Below, in pieces: positions 12,059 through 25,112 of a DNA stretch of 64,000 nucleotides. The position numbers and the translations under genes are program-made. The first letter of the stretch is position 1. The number at the start of each line of letters is the position of its first letter. A model generated the notes under the pieces. The model was given only the letters and a program-made list of their open reading frames with translations, was not told where the DNA came from and made no database searches. The DNA is from Plasmopara viticola (lineage: Eukaryota > Oomycota > Peronosporomycetes > Peronosporales > Peronosporaceae), in contig MBPM02000011.1 in assembly GCA_001695595.3 (NCBI GenBank), forward strand, positions 868,001 to 932,000, in the 5' to 3' direction.

Positions 12059-15000
12059 ATGGGTAATACCAACTCTAGTGAAGGCGTCCGGTTCTTAGAC
12101 GGATGTCCAGAGGTACGTTTACACTTAAAATTTAAATTCATGGGTGTGGAAAGAGTAAAATGTTTGCTCACTTAGATTCCACAAGCCCCAGCAGCCGACC
12201 TAGTCCAGCTGCGCTTCGACGAACTGGTGCTCTTTGCTTGCCCCGACTCTGGACTTCGAGATGAGTTAAATTTGGCTGAGTCCATTAGAAATAAATGGGC
12301 ACATGCTTTTCTGTAAGTGGTCTCGTGATTGAAACTGGACAGAGTACATTGACAAACTTATTGTAGGAGCAAACTTCCACATGGAAATGGCGCGGACGAA
12401 TGGTTAGATCCACGCCAGTGTGTGGATTTCTTACAGCATCATCGCAGCAGTGAGAAGTGTTCGCATGATCTCTATCTTGCAATTCGGATTAATATCTTGC
12501 TCAGACCGTAATATGAGACTTGATTCCATTTCTTGTTACATAAAGAAAGGTTTAACCTTAGTGTTTGCACAGTACGTGGGTCGAGACATTTATCGCAGAG
12601 AACGGAGTCGACGAATTGGTGGCACCTTTTCAGGCCTCTAGTAATACGTCAACTGACACTTGCAACGAAATAGTTACAACGCTTTTCGTTCTCACTAACA
12701 GCAGCGTCGGTATCGCGGCTTTAATGAAGGTTCCTCGGTGCTGTCGGATGCTAGATTCGATCTTTGAGACGTCCTCCTCGATTGGCGTTAAAATTCGCGT
12801 ACTAAAATTATTGGATGTGCTCTGTCGCGGCAGTACGATGGCTCAAGATGCGGTGCTGGACGCATTCACATCGAAAAGTTCTGATAATATGTCGCTCCAG
12901 TCGTTGATATCGAATTTAAACCAAAACCATCTCGATGTTGAGCTTCAATTTACCACACTGAAGTTTGTGAATACATTGTTGAAAACGACACGAGATGAGA
13001 AGAGACAAGCTCAAGTTTGTCGAGATTTGAAGACGCATGGAATCTTCACACTACTTGAATCGTATAAAGCTCAATTTGAAGACAAGAAATCGTTACTTAC
13101 ATTGTCAATGGAAAACCAAATCACAGTGTTTTTGAGAAATTATGACGATATTGTGGTGGGAGACAGCCTTGGGGCTTTAGATTTAGATTTGGCACCTGGC
13201 GACACTTTGCGCAGCAATTCAGGGCAATCTAACCACAGTGTCGCGGCAAGCAACCAAGGCGAAAATGACGAGACTAGTGAATTGACACGGCCTGAGCTAG
13301 AAGAGGTCGACAATTGTGCAGTTTCGTCAGCTTTTGGGGGAAATGTAGAACTTGATTCTGATAGATTGAAGCTAGCTCTTGCAACTTCATCTCCTCAAGA
13401 TTCTACGCTTGAAAATGTCGTCAATCAGCTACAACAACAGACTAAGGTTTTGGACCGCCAGACTAACGAAAAGCTGGCCAATCTTTTGCAAAAGCTCGTT
13501 TTGACACTATCTGACGACTCTCAAGCTACCAAAGCTGTCGATCGCCTAACAACGAGCTTATGCTCAGCTGTTGTGGAAGAACCAACGAGTGATGGGAAAG
13601 CAGAGCAAGAGCCGGATTTGCTCACGCGCGTAAGTATGGCTTTGTTCCCAAGCTTTAATGAGTCATCCACGTCTATTGCAAAGCCTCCAGTCACTGGACG
13701 AACACCTTTCTTTTCAGGGTTTGGTGACTTCTCATTTTCATCCTTGACTTCTTCGACTCCGGCTAAAAACTCTGTTTCAAGGCCATCGCTCGCGAGTTTT
13801 CTTGGAGCTGAAAGTGCGCTACAATCGACAGACCAACCTACTGCGAGAAGTGCCAAGTTATCCCTGCCATTCTTTCAAAGCTCTCGAAAAGGACCGGGTG
13901 TTGGTGTGACACCGGCTTGTACACCAATCGCCACTGCCAGTCTTCGAAAAGATGCAAAGCGGCCGGTATTTCCATCATTCCCGTCCCCACCAAAGAAATT
14001 GCCGCTCGATTTGGGTCAAGCAAATGAAAGCTCAGCAGCTGCGATAGTCAGTCCTGTGGTCACTCCTCCTCTTGTTACTAGCTCATCTGTCATCGACATT
14101 GCTACATCCACTTCTCCTTCGAGAGTGATTAAGCCACAAGTAGGTAAGTCGGATAGTACGACCAATGATATTGTGGTCGAGGCTACAGCGGAGATTATCA
14201 AATTTCGAAAACTCTTGTCGATGGGTGCACCTCTAGAAGCTGTGCGTCTAAAAATGCAACAAGCTGGCGTGAATCCAGACTTACTCGGAGACCAGCAGGG
14301 TTTCGTTCCAAAGACATCACTACGACTAGCACTCGCTGACATCACTAAATCCGACATCCCTAACCTTTCAGGAGATTCGCTTGAAGTTGAAAAGGTTACT
14401 TCCCGCCAGATAGAAACAGCTTTGAACTTAAAGGACCCGAAAGAGGCTGTGACAGCCAACGAGCTTATAGCTCCTTCATTACCACGACAGGAAGTACTTT
14501 CTCATCCAGATGTTGCAAAATGTAGAACGCCACCTTCAACTGGAGCCTTACCTTCCGCTCACACTGGATTGAATCTCATACTTCTCGACGAAAAGAATGC
14601 AAAAACGTCTCCTGCTGACCCCACCTCTTCAGCAAATCTATCCAACCAAAGAGTCAAAGATGATCCAAAGTACGCTAAGTTTTTTAAATTGCTGTCCATG
14701 GGGGCACCTCCGGCTGCTGTAAAGGCAAAAATGGTTCAAGCTGGTCTAAATAGCGAACTGTTAGATACACCAGATGCCGTCGTACCAGTTTATGCAGCAC
14801 CATCGAGTGAAGTTGCTATAAGGGTAAAAGACGAGCCACAGTATGCAAAGTTTTTCAAGCTTCTGTCCATGGGGGCACCTGCTGATTCCGTCAAAGCAAA
14901 AATGCAGATGGCAGGACTTCAACCAGAGCTTTTGGACTCTCCTGATGCTACTTTCAAGTCTGTGTCTGATGTACGAGCACTACAGCCCGAGCTTAAAGTA

Positions 15001-17448
15001 AAGGATGACCCATCGTATGCCAAATTTTTCAAGCTTCTAGCGATGGGTGCTCCTCTGGAGTCTGTGAAAGCGAAAGTGCAAATGGCAGGATTGAGACCTG
15101 ATCTTATTGATACACCTGATGCTAGTGTAGTGAGCGGTGAATCCCAAAGCACTAGCCAGGCCCGAGTGAAGGTGAAAGACGACCCTGCTTATGCCAAATT
15201 TTTCAAGTTGCTTGCAATGGGAGCACCTGCTGAGAGTGTCAAGGCTAAAATGACGATGGCGGGTCTGCAAGGAGATTTGCTCGCTACACCTGATGCTCTC
15301 TTACCCACTGTAGCCCCTGTTACGCATTCAGCTCCACCAGCTCCTATTACACCCACAGCACGCAGAGCTCATCTCTCGATAGCGATAAAGCCTGCTCTTC
15401 AAGCCAAAACACGTGCATTTTATTGGCAGCACTTGAAGGATGAAGCAATCAAAGGAACGATTTGGGAGGAGCTTGAGAAGGATTATGAAAATCAGAGCAA
15501 TCAAGAACTCATTACATTGAGTGAAAGTGAGCTGAAGGTTTTAGAGACAGAATTTCCACCACCACCTGTCTGTGGTCCAGGAACTGGCACACGACGCGGT
15601 GTTGGAAGTGGATTCCTATCACCAGGAGGTCCTGCTTCTCCTCTAGCTTCGCCCAAGATTGTCTTCTTGATTGACCGAGCGAGATCTAACAACATTTCGA
15701 TTATTATTAAGCAGTTTAAAATGAGTAACGCAACTTTGCGGGTGGCTATCATGAGGATGGACTTTGAAGTTCTAACGCTCGATCGGGTCCAAGGATTGAT
15801 CAAGATGTTACCGACTGAAGATGAAATTGTGGCAATCTCGAGCTTTAATGGAGACCCAACAACCTTAAATGGAGCAGAGCTTGTTTTAAAAGAACTCATT
15901 ACTATCCCGCGATTGAAGCAACGACTGTTAGCTTTAGAAACAAAGCATCAATTTCCTGCTCTTGTGCGAGATCTTCAGACGAAAATCAGCAAGATTCGCA
16001 TGGCATGTCACGAAATTGCTCAAAGCTCCGAGCTGAAGGCAATTTTGCTAGTTATTCTTCAAGTCGGAAACAAGATGAATCAGGACACTGCTCGAGGTAA
16101 AGCGAAGGGGTTTCGTTTGAACGATCTAACGAAACTGGTGCAGCTTAAGTCCGTCGATAAGTCAATTACTCTTTTACACTATGTCGCACGAATGATACGC
16201 GGGAAGAAGAGCAACGTCGTCTTATTAGGAGACTCGTTGGTCTCGCTGTATGAAGTTCAAAATATCTCAATCTCGGAGTTACAGGGTGACATGAACAAGA
16301 TAGTGGACATTACCGAAAGTATCAACGTTGAATTGGCTGCTCAGCGTCTAAAAAACAGAATTGAAAAGAAGGAGGAAAGCGATCTGTTTGTCGAAATAAT
16401 GACTTCGTTTGTGGATAGAGCTTTGCAAGACGTTGCTACTTTAAAGACGGAATTAGACGAGACATTGCGATTGGTTCGAGATATCATGTTGCGCTTTGAC
16501 AAGGGCGAGAATGAGGAGGAAGCTGCTACATCCAATGTCCCAGTCCCACCGGCAATTTTTTCGAGGGCTGGTGAATTCTTCAGTACTATATATGAATTTA
16601 CAATGGCGCTTATGAAAGCCGACCGCGAGAATGAAGCCAAACGGATTCGAGAAGAAAAGCGACTAAAGCAGCAGGAACTTAAGAACGCAACGCCTCGTAG
16701 AAGCTCGATTGATCGTGCTAAATTTATTGGAAAATCAGCATCCGAGATTACGGAAGCTTTTCAACTGAAAACTGTAGCCATATCCAGCAATGCAAATGTC
16801 AAGAACGAAGACGTTCAATTGCCTTTTTCAGAAGCTTTTAATAAGTCGTTGACTACCACACGGAATGCTTTAGAAGTACCAGTACCGACACGCGAGACTT
16901 CACCTGCCATGAACAAAACTATCAACAATCCGATCGTACCCACCGACACATTGTCAGAAGAAAAGGCGGAGCCTAAGTGTCGCACTTCGCTACTTAAGTT
17001 TCCAGAGATCTTGCTAAAACCCTCAGCTCTACCAAGCGTTCCCGCTTCGCCGTTGAGAAAAGTCGTTGGAAATATTCCTACAGCTATACCAAGTCCGATG
17101 AAGGTGAAGCGCATAGATTCTCAAGCTTCTCCGATGAAGGTGAAGCGCATAGAAATCCAAGCTTCTCCGATGAAGGTGAAGCGAACAGATTTTTTAGCTT
17201 TGTCTGCAGGAAAGAACTCGGCGTCGAATAGATTGGCGGTTCCTTTCGATGCCGCGTCCCTCAACGAAATCAAGTTGCAACTGAAAAGTAAAAAGGGAAC
17301 AAATGAACCCCAAATGCAACAAAAATCGAAGCCTGAAATTGAATTGGATGGGGACGAGCACGAAAATAACAACAGCGAACCTTCTTCGCCAGAAAGAGCT
17401 TTATCGGAAGCAGAGTCTTCTTATGTAGCTGTTCGATCTGATGCATGA
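12059..17448 (+). CDS. Formin (GBD/FH3 and FH2) with tandem WASHC3-like motifs
   Basis: Exons 12059-12112, 12176-12312, 12367-12507 and 12573-17448 encode 1735 residues. The start MGNTNSS fits an N-myristoylation signal (Gly2, Ser6), suggesting membrane targeting. Residues about 30-300 resemble the armadillo-like GTPase-binding/FH3 region. A motif with core KFFKLLSMGAP and KAKM occurs once in diverged form near residue 654, then in four regular copies (805-1019). It resembles the conserved motif of WASH complex subunit 3 (CCDC53). FH2 begins near residue 1050 and includes LQVGNKMNQDTARGKAKGF near 1274, the hallmark actin-nucleating stretch. A charged coiled tail follows, then three SPMKVKR repeats (1618-1653). 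There is no long polyproline FH1, only a short APPAPITP stretch before FH2, so profilin recruitment would be weak or indirect. The expected role is actin filament nucleation or elongation. Confidence 0.93.
14653..15297 (+). repeat. Four regular tandem WASHC3-like coding repeats in the formin
   Basis: Copies of a 42-codon block lie at 14653-14778, 14824-14949, 14998-15123 and 15172-15297, with a period of about 174 nt (58 residues). A diverged fifth copy lies upstream near 14191-14295. Each block reads DP/EP-x-YAKFFKLL, MGAP, VKAKM or VKAKV, AGL, then PDA. Linkers between blocks are Ser/Pro/Val-rich and poorly conserved. This points to selection on the block rather than recent slippage. Confidence 0.9.
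17092..17199 (+). repeat. Three 36-bp tandem coding repeats (SPMKVKR)
   Basis: Units 17092-17127, 17128-17163 and 17164-17199 each encode a Ser-Pro-Met-Lys-Val-Lys-Arg core plus five residues. The first two units are almost identical in DNA. They add a basic patch with SP sites, typical of proline-directed phosphorylation, to the formin tail. High DNA identity suggests recent expansion. Confidence 0.9.
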
Positions 17449-17980
17449 TTTAGAAGAAAAATAGATAGGGCAAATTGAATAATGGGAATTATCTTTGTAT
17501 TGCTTCTTCTCACGAGCTGCCTTTCGATCATAGCGCTCCAAAAAATCGTGACCTGTGCTGACCGATTTGATACCGATTTATTCTAACGACCATTTGACTT
17601 CGACACTGTCCACATCTTAGAGCATTTTTCGAATAGTTAATGGAATTAAGCAATAAAAATGGGAGTCCATTCTCATAAAATTGTTTTTTCGACGCAAAAG
17701 TTTACCCCTGACGTTTTGTATTTTATCATTAAAACGCAATAATGAGCACAATATTTCAATGGAGATAAAACTTTCAGTATTTGTAAAAGTCTCGTTTTCT
17801 TTATAAGCACGGACAACAGAGCCCATTTTAAAAGTGAGAACGAAGTGTTGGTGCTTACTAAAAAATCTTAAATACATCATACTAAAGAAGTCTTTCGATT
17901 GCGAGCCCACTCCCTTAAAGTCCAGAGACAATTAGAAAGGAGGCGTGCAGGAATATATGTGAAATACCATATATATAGAG

Positions 17981-18034
17981 AGGAGGCGTGCAGGAATATA
18001 TGTGATATTCCACATATATTCCTGCGCGCCTCCT
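17981..18034. repeat. Hairpin with 24-bp arms, plus a direct copy of one arm
   Basis: The left arm starts AGGAGGCGTGCAGGAATATA at 17981. Its complement ends at 18034, with one mismatch in the arms and a loop of about 5 nt. A third, direct copy of the arm lies at 17939-17962. The downstream sequence (about 18011-18060) resembles 28605-28640, so this is probably the end of a dispersed element. Confidence 0.8.
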
Positions 18035-21000
18035 CTGTGTGAGGTGCTGTCATACCTCGTAGCTCTCTGAAAGCAATTCTACTCCTACAAAGATTGATAG
18101 CTTGAACACTCGCAAAACTTTAGGATAGATCGCATTCCCTTCCCTCGTCTGTCGCACGCGCAGCTTGCGCGTCTTAAATGACTTGCTAGATTTACTATGG
18201 GCCTGATGATACGACTGTATTTGTAGCCCTTCCTGCTACTGGAAGCTGAAGCTTGTCACGGCGTCAGATTTCTATGAATAGACTTTATGCTCTAGAGCTG
18301 GGCTCGCGGTTTGGCTCTTCCGAAAAGTTTAACGCCTTCACCTTTAAAATAAACGACAAACTAATTTCTTCTTTCGAATTAAAAAGGACAAATATGTTCA
18401 TATAAGTAGCCATGATCTCAGACGATCGAGTCTTTGTCGCGCTCATTCTTACCTGGAGAGGCAGACGCAAAGCTAGACAATTACGCGTTGAACCACTTTT
18501 TTGTGTCCTAGAAAAGCAGCAAAAAATGACGCTTATTTCTTGTTTCTGACATGGACAATGGAGACTTAATTCTGGAAAGGTTGTGACTTGAAAAACGCGA
18601 AGTAATTTCCGTCAGCGAGGAAAGGCTAAAGGCTAAAGGCTTTAGCGTTCAGATACCGCGCAACAAGATTTGTGAGTCATGCTTCTAGCTCTGTAGTGCG
18701 AACGGCTCCTCTAAAATGAAGTCTGGGCAATTAAAATCTCTAACAAAATATGAAAGACGTAAAAGGTACTTGTGTAATGTCGAAAATGAATATCACGACG
18801 TCTTTAAATTCTTACTAAGCAGGTAACCAAGCTCCGCTGACACATTTGGCTGCTGAAGATGCTGATAAAAGTAGGGTAACAAAGCTCAGCAGTTATGCTT
18901 CCAAAAGCGGGTAACAAAGCTTCAAAAGCGGTCAAGAAGCCCCACACAAGCCGTTATACGGTACTTGATTGAGCTTTAAAATATACCGGAATTCTTTCCC
19001 GACGGACATGTTTAAAGTTCAGCTGGTAGTTGCAGACGAACTCTGGAAAATATGCTGTCGATAAATTTAGAGGTCTCGAACCTTGAAGAGCTCGAACTTG
19101 CAAATGGGCAGAAATATTCGAAAGGCAAAGCTATAACCATTTTAGCACTTATTGAGGACATGTAAGCCTTCTAAGTCGATTTTGACAAGAACGTCTTAAG
19201 CCAGCCTCGTAGACGGTGTACTCTGGGGGGGGGGTTCTGCGCCTGAGCTCAAAGGCCCTGACCCCCCCCCAGGATTTGGGATAAATCTTATTGAAATAGC
19301 TAAAATAAACTTTCTTGTCAATATTTGGACGGTCAGAAAAGAGGTCAGGCACAAAATTGACGCAAATATGAGGAGAAAGCCATTGCAACAAAGTTCTATT
19401 TTCTTCTTCGCCGAGAAGACGGATAGTATCGTACTGCGAGAGTCAACATCGTTGCACCCGTCACCTACTTTTTATGCTGTTTGATACGCTACGACGCCAA
19501 AGTGTTCCACTGAGAAAAAGCTTCTTAGTTTGATAAAAAAGCGTTTTTCTCTCCCCAAGTTAATAGCCTGAGCTCAGCATCCATACGGAATCAGTGTTTC
19601 TGACTTTATTTTAAAGTGGCCAAACTCGATTGCATCAGCTTAAGGTCAGTAAAAAAATAAATTTATACCGGATAGAACACTTGAAGGTAATACTAAACGT
19701 GATAAATTAATGCTGGAGACGAAGACTTTACCGCTAAAGCAGTTTAGTGCTCTTACCTACCATCGAAATGGCCATTAAGTTTTGAGGTTACGTACCCGTA
19801 AGTCTGTAAGCTTCGAATAGCTGGTCGAGCTTGAAGACAACTACAAAAAGAACCGACTCCTCGACGCCGCTCATAGACCTTGCGCTAAGACGCGCAGCGG
19901 TCGCTTCGATAATGTTTGTAGACCAGATGGTAGACCGATTCAAGAGTATCGTTTGTCCAAATCACGAGCAGTCCCTTTACCCCTTAGCTTCATATATTTG
20001 GTATTTAGCAACATCGCATCTCCTCTAATAAAGATTCAAATCATTCTACTTGTTTAAATTAGAGAGCTTCAAATATCCATTTAGGGCAAATGCAATCGAA
20101 ACACTTGGCGTGCTAACCCATTTGTTGTAGGCTCTTAAACTTGTCGATATAAAGAGTGCATTTTTATGCGCAAACTTGACCATAGATAGCGCTTGGCTCC
20201 TTAACAAAAAATCGCACAGTGCGTACGTATTGCCCATTTCATTAAATTGTCTGCCTGTAGATGCTCGACTGTTGGCATCATCAATATAATATTTAATGAT
20301 TGCAATACCACTTTTCGAGCAAAACGGTAAGCTCCGGGTCCTTGTTCGAGATACTTATCAATAGCCAATCCATGAACAGCCTCGCTATTTGCTTTTTCAT
20401 ATTGTTAGCTGAGAAGGGGCTAAATAAATTAGCTCTTTTGATGCGGCACACGAACACTACTATGCCCGTGTTGTCACTCACCTCCAGCAAGTCGAAGATA
20501 GAGTCGGGGCTTATTATTGTTCATTACTCCGCCCGTATCGGCAGTCTTCAAAACAATGCTGACGTTCGAGCCGCGGCTTCGCTTCTTAATACGGTCTTAA
20601 ACACCCTCACGTACACAATCACATGGGCACTACCAATTTGACATAAAGCCCGATAATCTACCGTTAAAAGTACTATTATGTACTTGTCAAAATTTATTTA
20701 ACCTCAGATCTTTGTCGCTCGAAACAATGACTTCATTTATATCTACTGCATCAATCGCAAACCGACCGGCCACTCATTGCGATGGACTGTCGAGGTGCTA
20801 GCATTGATATTTGTTTGCGATAAAAAAGCATTCAGTCCCACTGATGTGGGTAACTTACAATTTGAACAAGGCAATAGTGCCTGGTCAATGTCAGTGAACA
20901 TGACATTGACCAGGCTTGTCTCAGCGCAGCTATATATGACAACCACTTTGCCAATCGTTGGGACAAATGAACCGTTTTTACCACAGTATATGATCTGAAA

Positions 21001-22340
21001 TAAAGTATAAAGGGTGATTAACCAGAACGTACACTCGTAGATATACTAGAGCGTAATTCATTTTGCGTTTCTCCATGTGTTGGAGAGGATAGCTTCTATT
21101 TGCTAGCTCTAAGCTTTCTGTCTTGGAGTGGTGATCCGTCCTCACATAGATACACGGACACGCACCCAATAGAAGAGTCAAAAGCACTCCAAACGGCGCT
21201 AAATCATTCAGCAAAGCGAGGACAAGAGGCTATTAAAGTTTTTTTGGACTCTTCTTTCACCACTTTATGTACTTGTATATAAGATCGAGCGAAAGCTTTG
21301 CAAGCCTCAGCAAATTTGCGAACGACAAACTAGGCTTATTCAATTTTCTTTGAATTTTTTAAAGAATGTGGCGTTGGACAATCTTAGACGGTCTTAAATC
21401 TTCGAAGTCCTTTCCAATCTCATTGCTGCACATAAAGCAATCGAGAGCTTATCTTTACCTTGATACATAAGTCAACGTTGGCATAAAATTCATTTGCTTA
21501 GAACTTGCGTCAAATGGTATAAATGAGCCTACAATACCAATACATCTTTTTCATGGTGGCCATGAACAAATATATTGCCAATTTTCCCGGGCAAAAACAT
21601 TTGATGATCAAAAGTGTCGTGTGATCAAATGGTTAAATATCACCAGAGCGTTTGATAAAGTTGTGGCATCACTAACCGATATAGTTAAGCGCATTATACA
21701 CCGTGGGGGATAAGTCTGACCTTCTTATTAGAATTGGATAGTGGCTATCTATCAATTTAGTGATTTGTACAACATTTACATGGTTACGTCGTTAAGTAAC
21801 ACTTTCTTCTAAAAATTGGTATTTGTAGATGGACCGTTGCATTGCATAACTTGATACAAGTGCAAGCAAGTCGCTACTATCCGTTAACTCTTCACACTCA
21901 TAACGTCGCCGACAAACGTGCGGATTTACTCTACAACTTTCGTCCCTAAAGGATGATGGTATTTGCTCACATAGTTTTGGCTGCCAAAACACTTCGTGCC
22001 TGGTGTAAGGTGACTATCATGCCTCACTACTTCGAACGGTGATAGCTTTGATGTTCAGATGAATCCGTGGTCACAAAATATTTTAGATCTTTGAAATCTC
22101 CAAATTAAGATGCATTGTATGCAGCCCGTAAGGTGAATAAATATTGTCTATGGGATGAAGATAATTTTAATTGAAGTACACCAGCTTCAAGATACTTATG
22201 ATTTTAATATAGTAGGGAAAATGAGTAACCTCGAGCTTTTCGAGGTACAGTTGCTCTGATACCTAAGTGGTAGCACCCCTGCCGCAACACAAATCCCAAT
22301 TAAATTGTCAATTAGTTCAGTGGATGAAGTCTTTCTTTGA

Positions 22341-22400
22341 GCCTCAAAATTGTTCGTGACACCTCAAAGTTGTTCGTGACACCTCAAGGTTGTTCGTAAC
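22341..22400. repeat. Three 20-bp tandem repeats
   Basis: Exactly three 20-bp units of the type ACCTCAAAGTTGTTCGTGAC, with one to three differences between units. Similar CTATGCTACCCA strings flank the array at 22424 and 22507. No coding role is apparent. Confidence 0.9.
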
Positions 22401-22886
22401 ACCCTAAATTATACATGTAGCTCTATGCTACCCACTATCGTTTTCGAGCCTATGTACCCCACTTGTAGAACCTTGTAAATCTCTATAAGTGGCAGAATCG
22501 AGGAGCTATGCTACCCATATTCGGAACAGTGTTTTTCCAACTCTAGCAGCCGGTGCAGCTAGTAGAGTTTTGTTTTTGGTATGAGAGTTTTCAAAGTCGT
22601 CATCACCTCTGCCTTTGGGAATATGTTGTCACTTTGAGAAGGACCCGCAATTGTAGCTCTTCTTACCGCCAACCTGTCGGAACGCGTCACGGTAGCTTGC
22701 CTTTTATTGTGTTCTTCGTTGACACGTTGGAATCTTTTTATTTGAAATGCAAATTCTTCTCGACTGAATTCGAAAAGAAGTGATGAGCCATAAGCGGCCT
22801 TTATCGCGGATGATCAGGGGGCGTTGCATTCGCACTCCCTTACCTAGTAGGCCGAGACAAAAGCTGTACTTACCACTTCATCAGAA

Positions 22887-22896
22887 TGTTTGTGTT

Positions 22897-22931
<35 letters not shown>

Positions 22932-22935
22932 AGAG
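22887..22935. repeat. Compound (TG)n-(AG)n microsatellite
   Basis: A run of TG-rich repeats passes directly into AG repeats with one interruption (GAGGAG). It is a simple sequence repeat and probably polymorphic. Confidence 0.95.
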
Positions 22936-23149
22936 CCAAAAACAACGTTACAGCCGGCAAACTCCAAGTTTTGCTATCGCACACGCTTTCTTACCGACAA
23001 GCAGGGAAGAGGCGATACTTTCATGAGTTGAAAAAAAGGATTGTTTTTACTCTCAGGTGCCAATCATCAAACTAGTCAAAATTACAGGTTTTCTAAAAGG
23101 CTTAAAAGGTGGGCTTGATTAGCTTTCAGATCTTTGGAGCGCAAGTAGC

Positions 23150-23770
23150 AACCATGGACGAGGCATCACAAACCGCTCTTCGATAAAGTACGGCCACAAA
23201 TTGACTTACTTCTCTGTATTGGTGTGGAGCGGTACCTCGCCTTTGAATCAATGTTGTGGTGTCTGTGGACCTCCGGCTTAGGTCCAGGACCAATGGACTT
23301 ATTGCGGATCTGATCAAAAGCTGTCGTTATGGCTGTGATATGGACACTCTGGCTCGAGGAAGACCACCGGGCAATTTGATCCAAGTTCTCATGATGAGCG
23401 CGCAGTGGTTGCGCATACTATAGCCAATCACCCAGAAGCTTGGCAGATCTCAAATCAGAAATGAACAGTAGTAGGCTGAGAATCGAGCACGCTCGTGGAC
23501 GACATATATCAAATCTGAATATCTTCTGGACCGTCATTTTGTGCGACGGTAGAGATTGCCCTCAATTAGATAGGTTAGCGGATGATGTAAGAGACAACAC
23601 AGTAGCTATTCACCTTCGTTTTGACTGTCTAGGGAGATGATTTTGGACGTCTCTAACCTAGCTGTGAGGTTTAAGGGCTATTCCTTGTACTTGACGTGGA
23701 TGGAAAGGACTTGATCCTGGGCATGTGATGCATGCGCCCTGGATCATATGGTGGAGAAAGGCCAATAGTA
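23150..23770 (+). mobile_element. Decayed Ty3/gypsy-like gag-protease remnant
   Basis: Plus-strand translation gives fragments such as ATMDEASQTAL and YWCGAVPRL near 23153-23240, and LDVDGKDLILGM at 23690-23725. These resemble the end of gag and the protease region seen again, in better shape, at 28.9-30.1 kb. Stops and frameshifts are frequent and no complete frame remains. The assignment rests on short matches and similarity to the second relic. Confidence 0.45.
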
Positions 23771-24898
23771 CCAGCGGCATAGTTTCGAGAAAAGAAGGTT
23801 TAGTGAGTCGTCGTTCCATCTCTGTCATGCAATCCTTGACGACAACTGGGTAGTTACAAGCACGAAAAATAATATGAAAGACCCTTTATTGACCAGGGAT
23901 ACTAAGCTGTTGATCACGGAAAGCTCGTATCTTTCTGCACGCTTTCTGTGTGCAAGAGCTTGTTTTACCACAAGTGATCTGGTAGCACGATTGTCAACCT
24001 TACGTCGTGCAGGAACATTATCTAGCAAATTTCTCGCACTAAATGACTAGAACTACCTTTTTACATCCATAGGATGCGTAGTATCTTGCTTCTATGCACC
24101 GATCGGCTGGTCTTGTCTATTTTTGTAAATGTGCAAAGACGCACTAGAGTCAATTTTTAGTCACTTTTGTTTAAATTTGTAGGATGCAGACAGCAATAGT
24201 GGTAGTGACATAGAATTGGCTTTTTACACCAACGTGTGAAATATTGCAGTATATAGACAGATTAATCGAATACAAATGTCATTTTTGCTTGTTTGCAGGA
24301 CTTTCTTAAAATAGCCCACAATATCTACAAATGAATCCATATTGGGTCTACAAACTTAAGCCTTTTCATATTTTTCTATTTTGCGTGCACTTAATGCGTG
24401 CAGATCGCACTGCGTAGTTTTGTCTCGTACCTGGTCACCGGCGACTGCAACGCATCATTCAACAGGCATATTGAGTTCAAAACAGTAGTTCCATCGATGC
24501 CGCTCAAGAAAACGCCGTTTCAATACTCTTATCAACTCGATTATGCCCTCGAGATTGTGTCAACGGATGGGAATGGCGGCGTGACGGTCAGATGCTTGTT
24601 CTACCTGCACGATGGGCGCGACACGGTTGATGTGCGTGCGGTATCAACTCGCAAGCGGAAGTCGCGGAACGACATCAAATATTTCAACAAGCCATTCTTT
24701 CCGCATCAGTATCGCAGTCACCACACTGGGCAGCACGCCGGGATGGGGATAGTACCAGGCGGTCTTGAAGGAGGAAATATAGCGCTTCTTCGACGGCAAA
24801 TCAAGGCTGTCAACACATTGCATTGGCACACACACCTCGCCAGAGACACGCTGACATTTATCGTCCAGTCTAGTATTGTCGATTCGGTCATCGCTACA

Positions 24899-25112
24899 CT
24901 AAAATGTGGCTCTATTGCGTCTGTGGATGGCTAGATAGACAGAAAGGACGTTTCTGTGACCGTACAGCGTCTAAACGCGCTCCAAAGAATGAATAAACAC
25001 TGAGATGTGGCTCTTTTGCGAGTGTGCATGTCTAGACCGATAGAAAGGACGTATTTGTGACTGTACACCGTCTCAGCGCTCGAAAAGAATAATTATACAC
25101 TTCATTGTGGCT
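24899..25112. repeat. Tandem duplication of about 105 bp within the hAT relic
   Basis: Two units, each starting ATGTGGCTCT and containing AGAAAGGACGT and a CGTCT-rich stretch, lie at about 24901-25005 and 25006-25108. A third, truncated start follows (TTGTGGCTCTTTTTGA). Units differ at roughly 15-20 percent of positions by eye. Confidence 0.75.

Larger units (their letters stand above)
17449..23149. other. Gene-poor repeat region
   Basis: No intact gene was recognised over about 5.7 kb. The stretch holds hairpins, short tandem repeats, a homopolymer pair (G run near 19225-19234 facing a C run at 19262-19270) and many short open frames at 19831-21300 without recognisable domains. It looks like old transposon debris. 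Confidence 0.5.

Noticed and set aside
13521..17372. Several antisense open frames of 77-147 codons within the formin gene
   Set aside because: They mirror the repetitive, biased coding sequence of the formin and have no independent features.
19225..19270. G10 and C9 homopolymers facing each other
   Set aside because: Could pair as a hairpin, but the sequence between and beside them is not complementary; simple homopolymer runs explain it.
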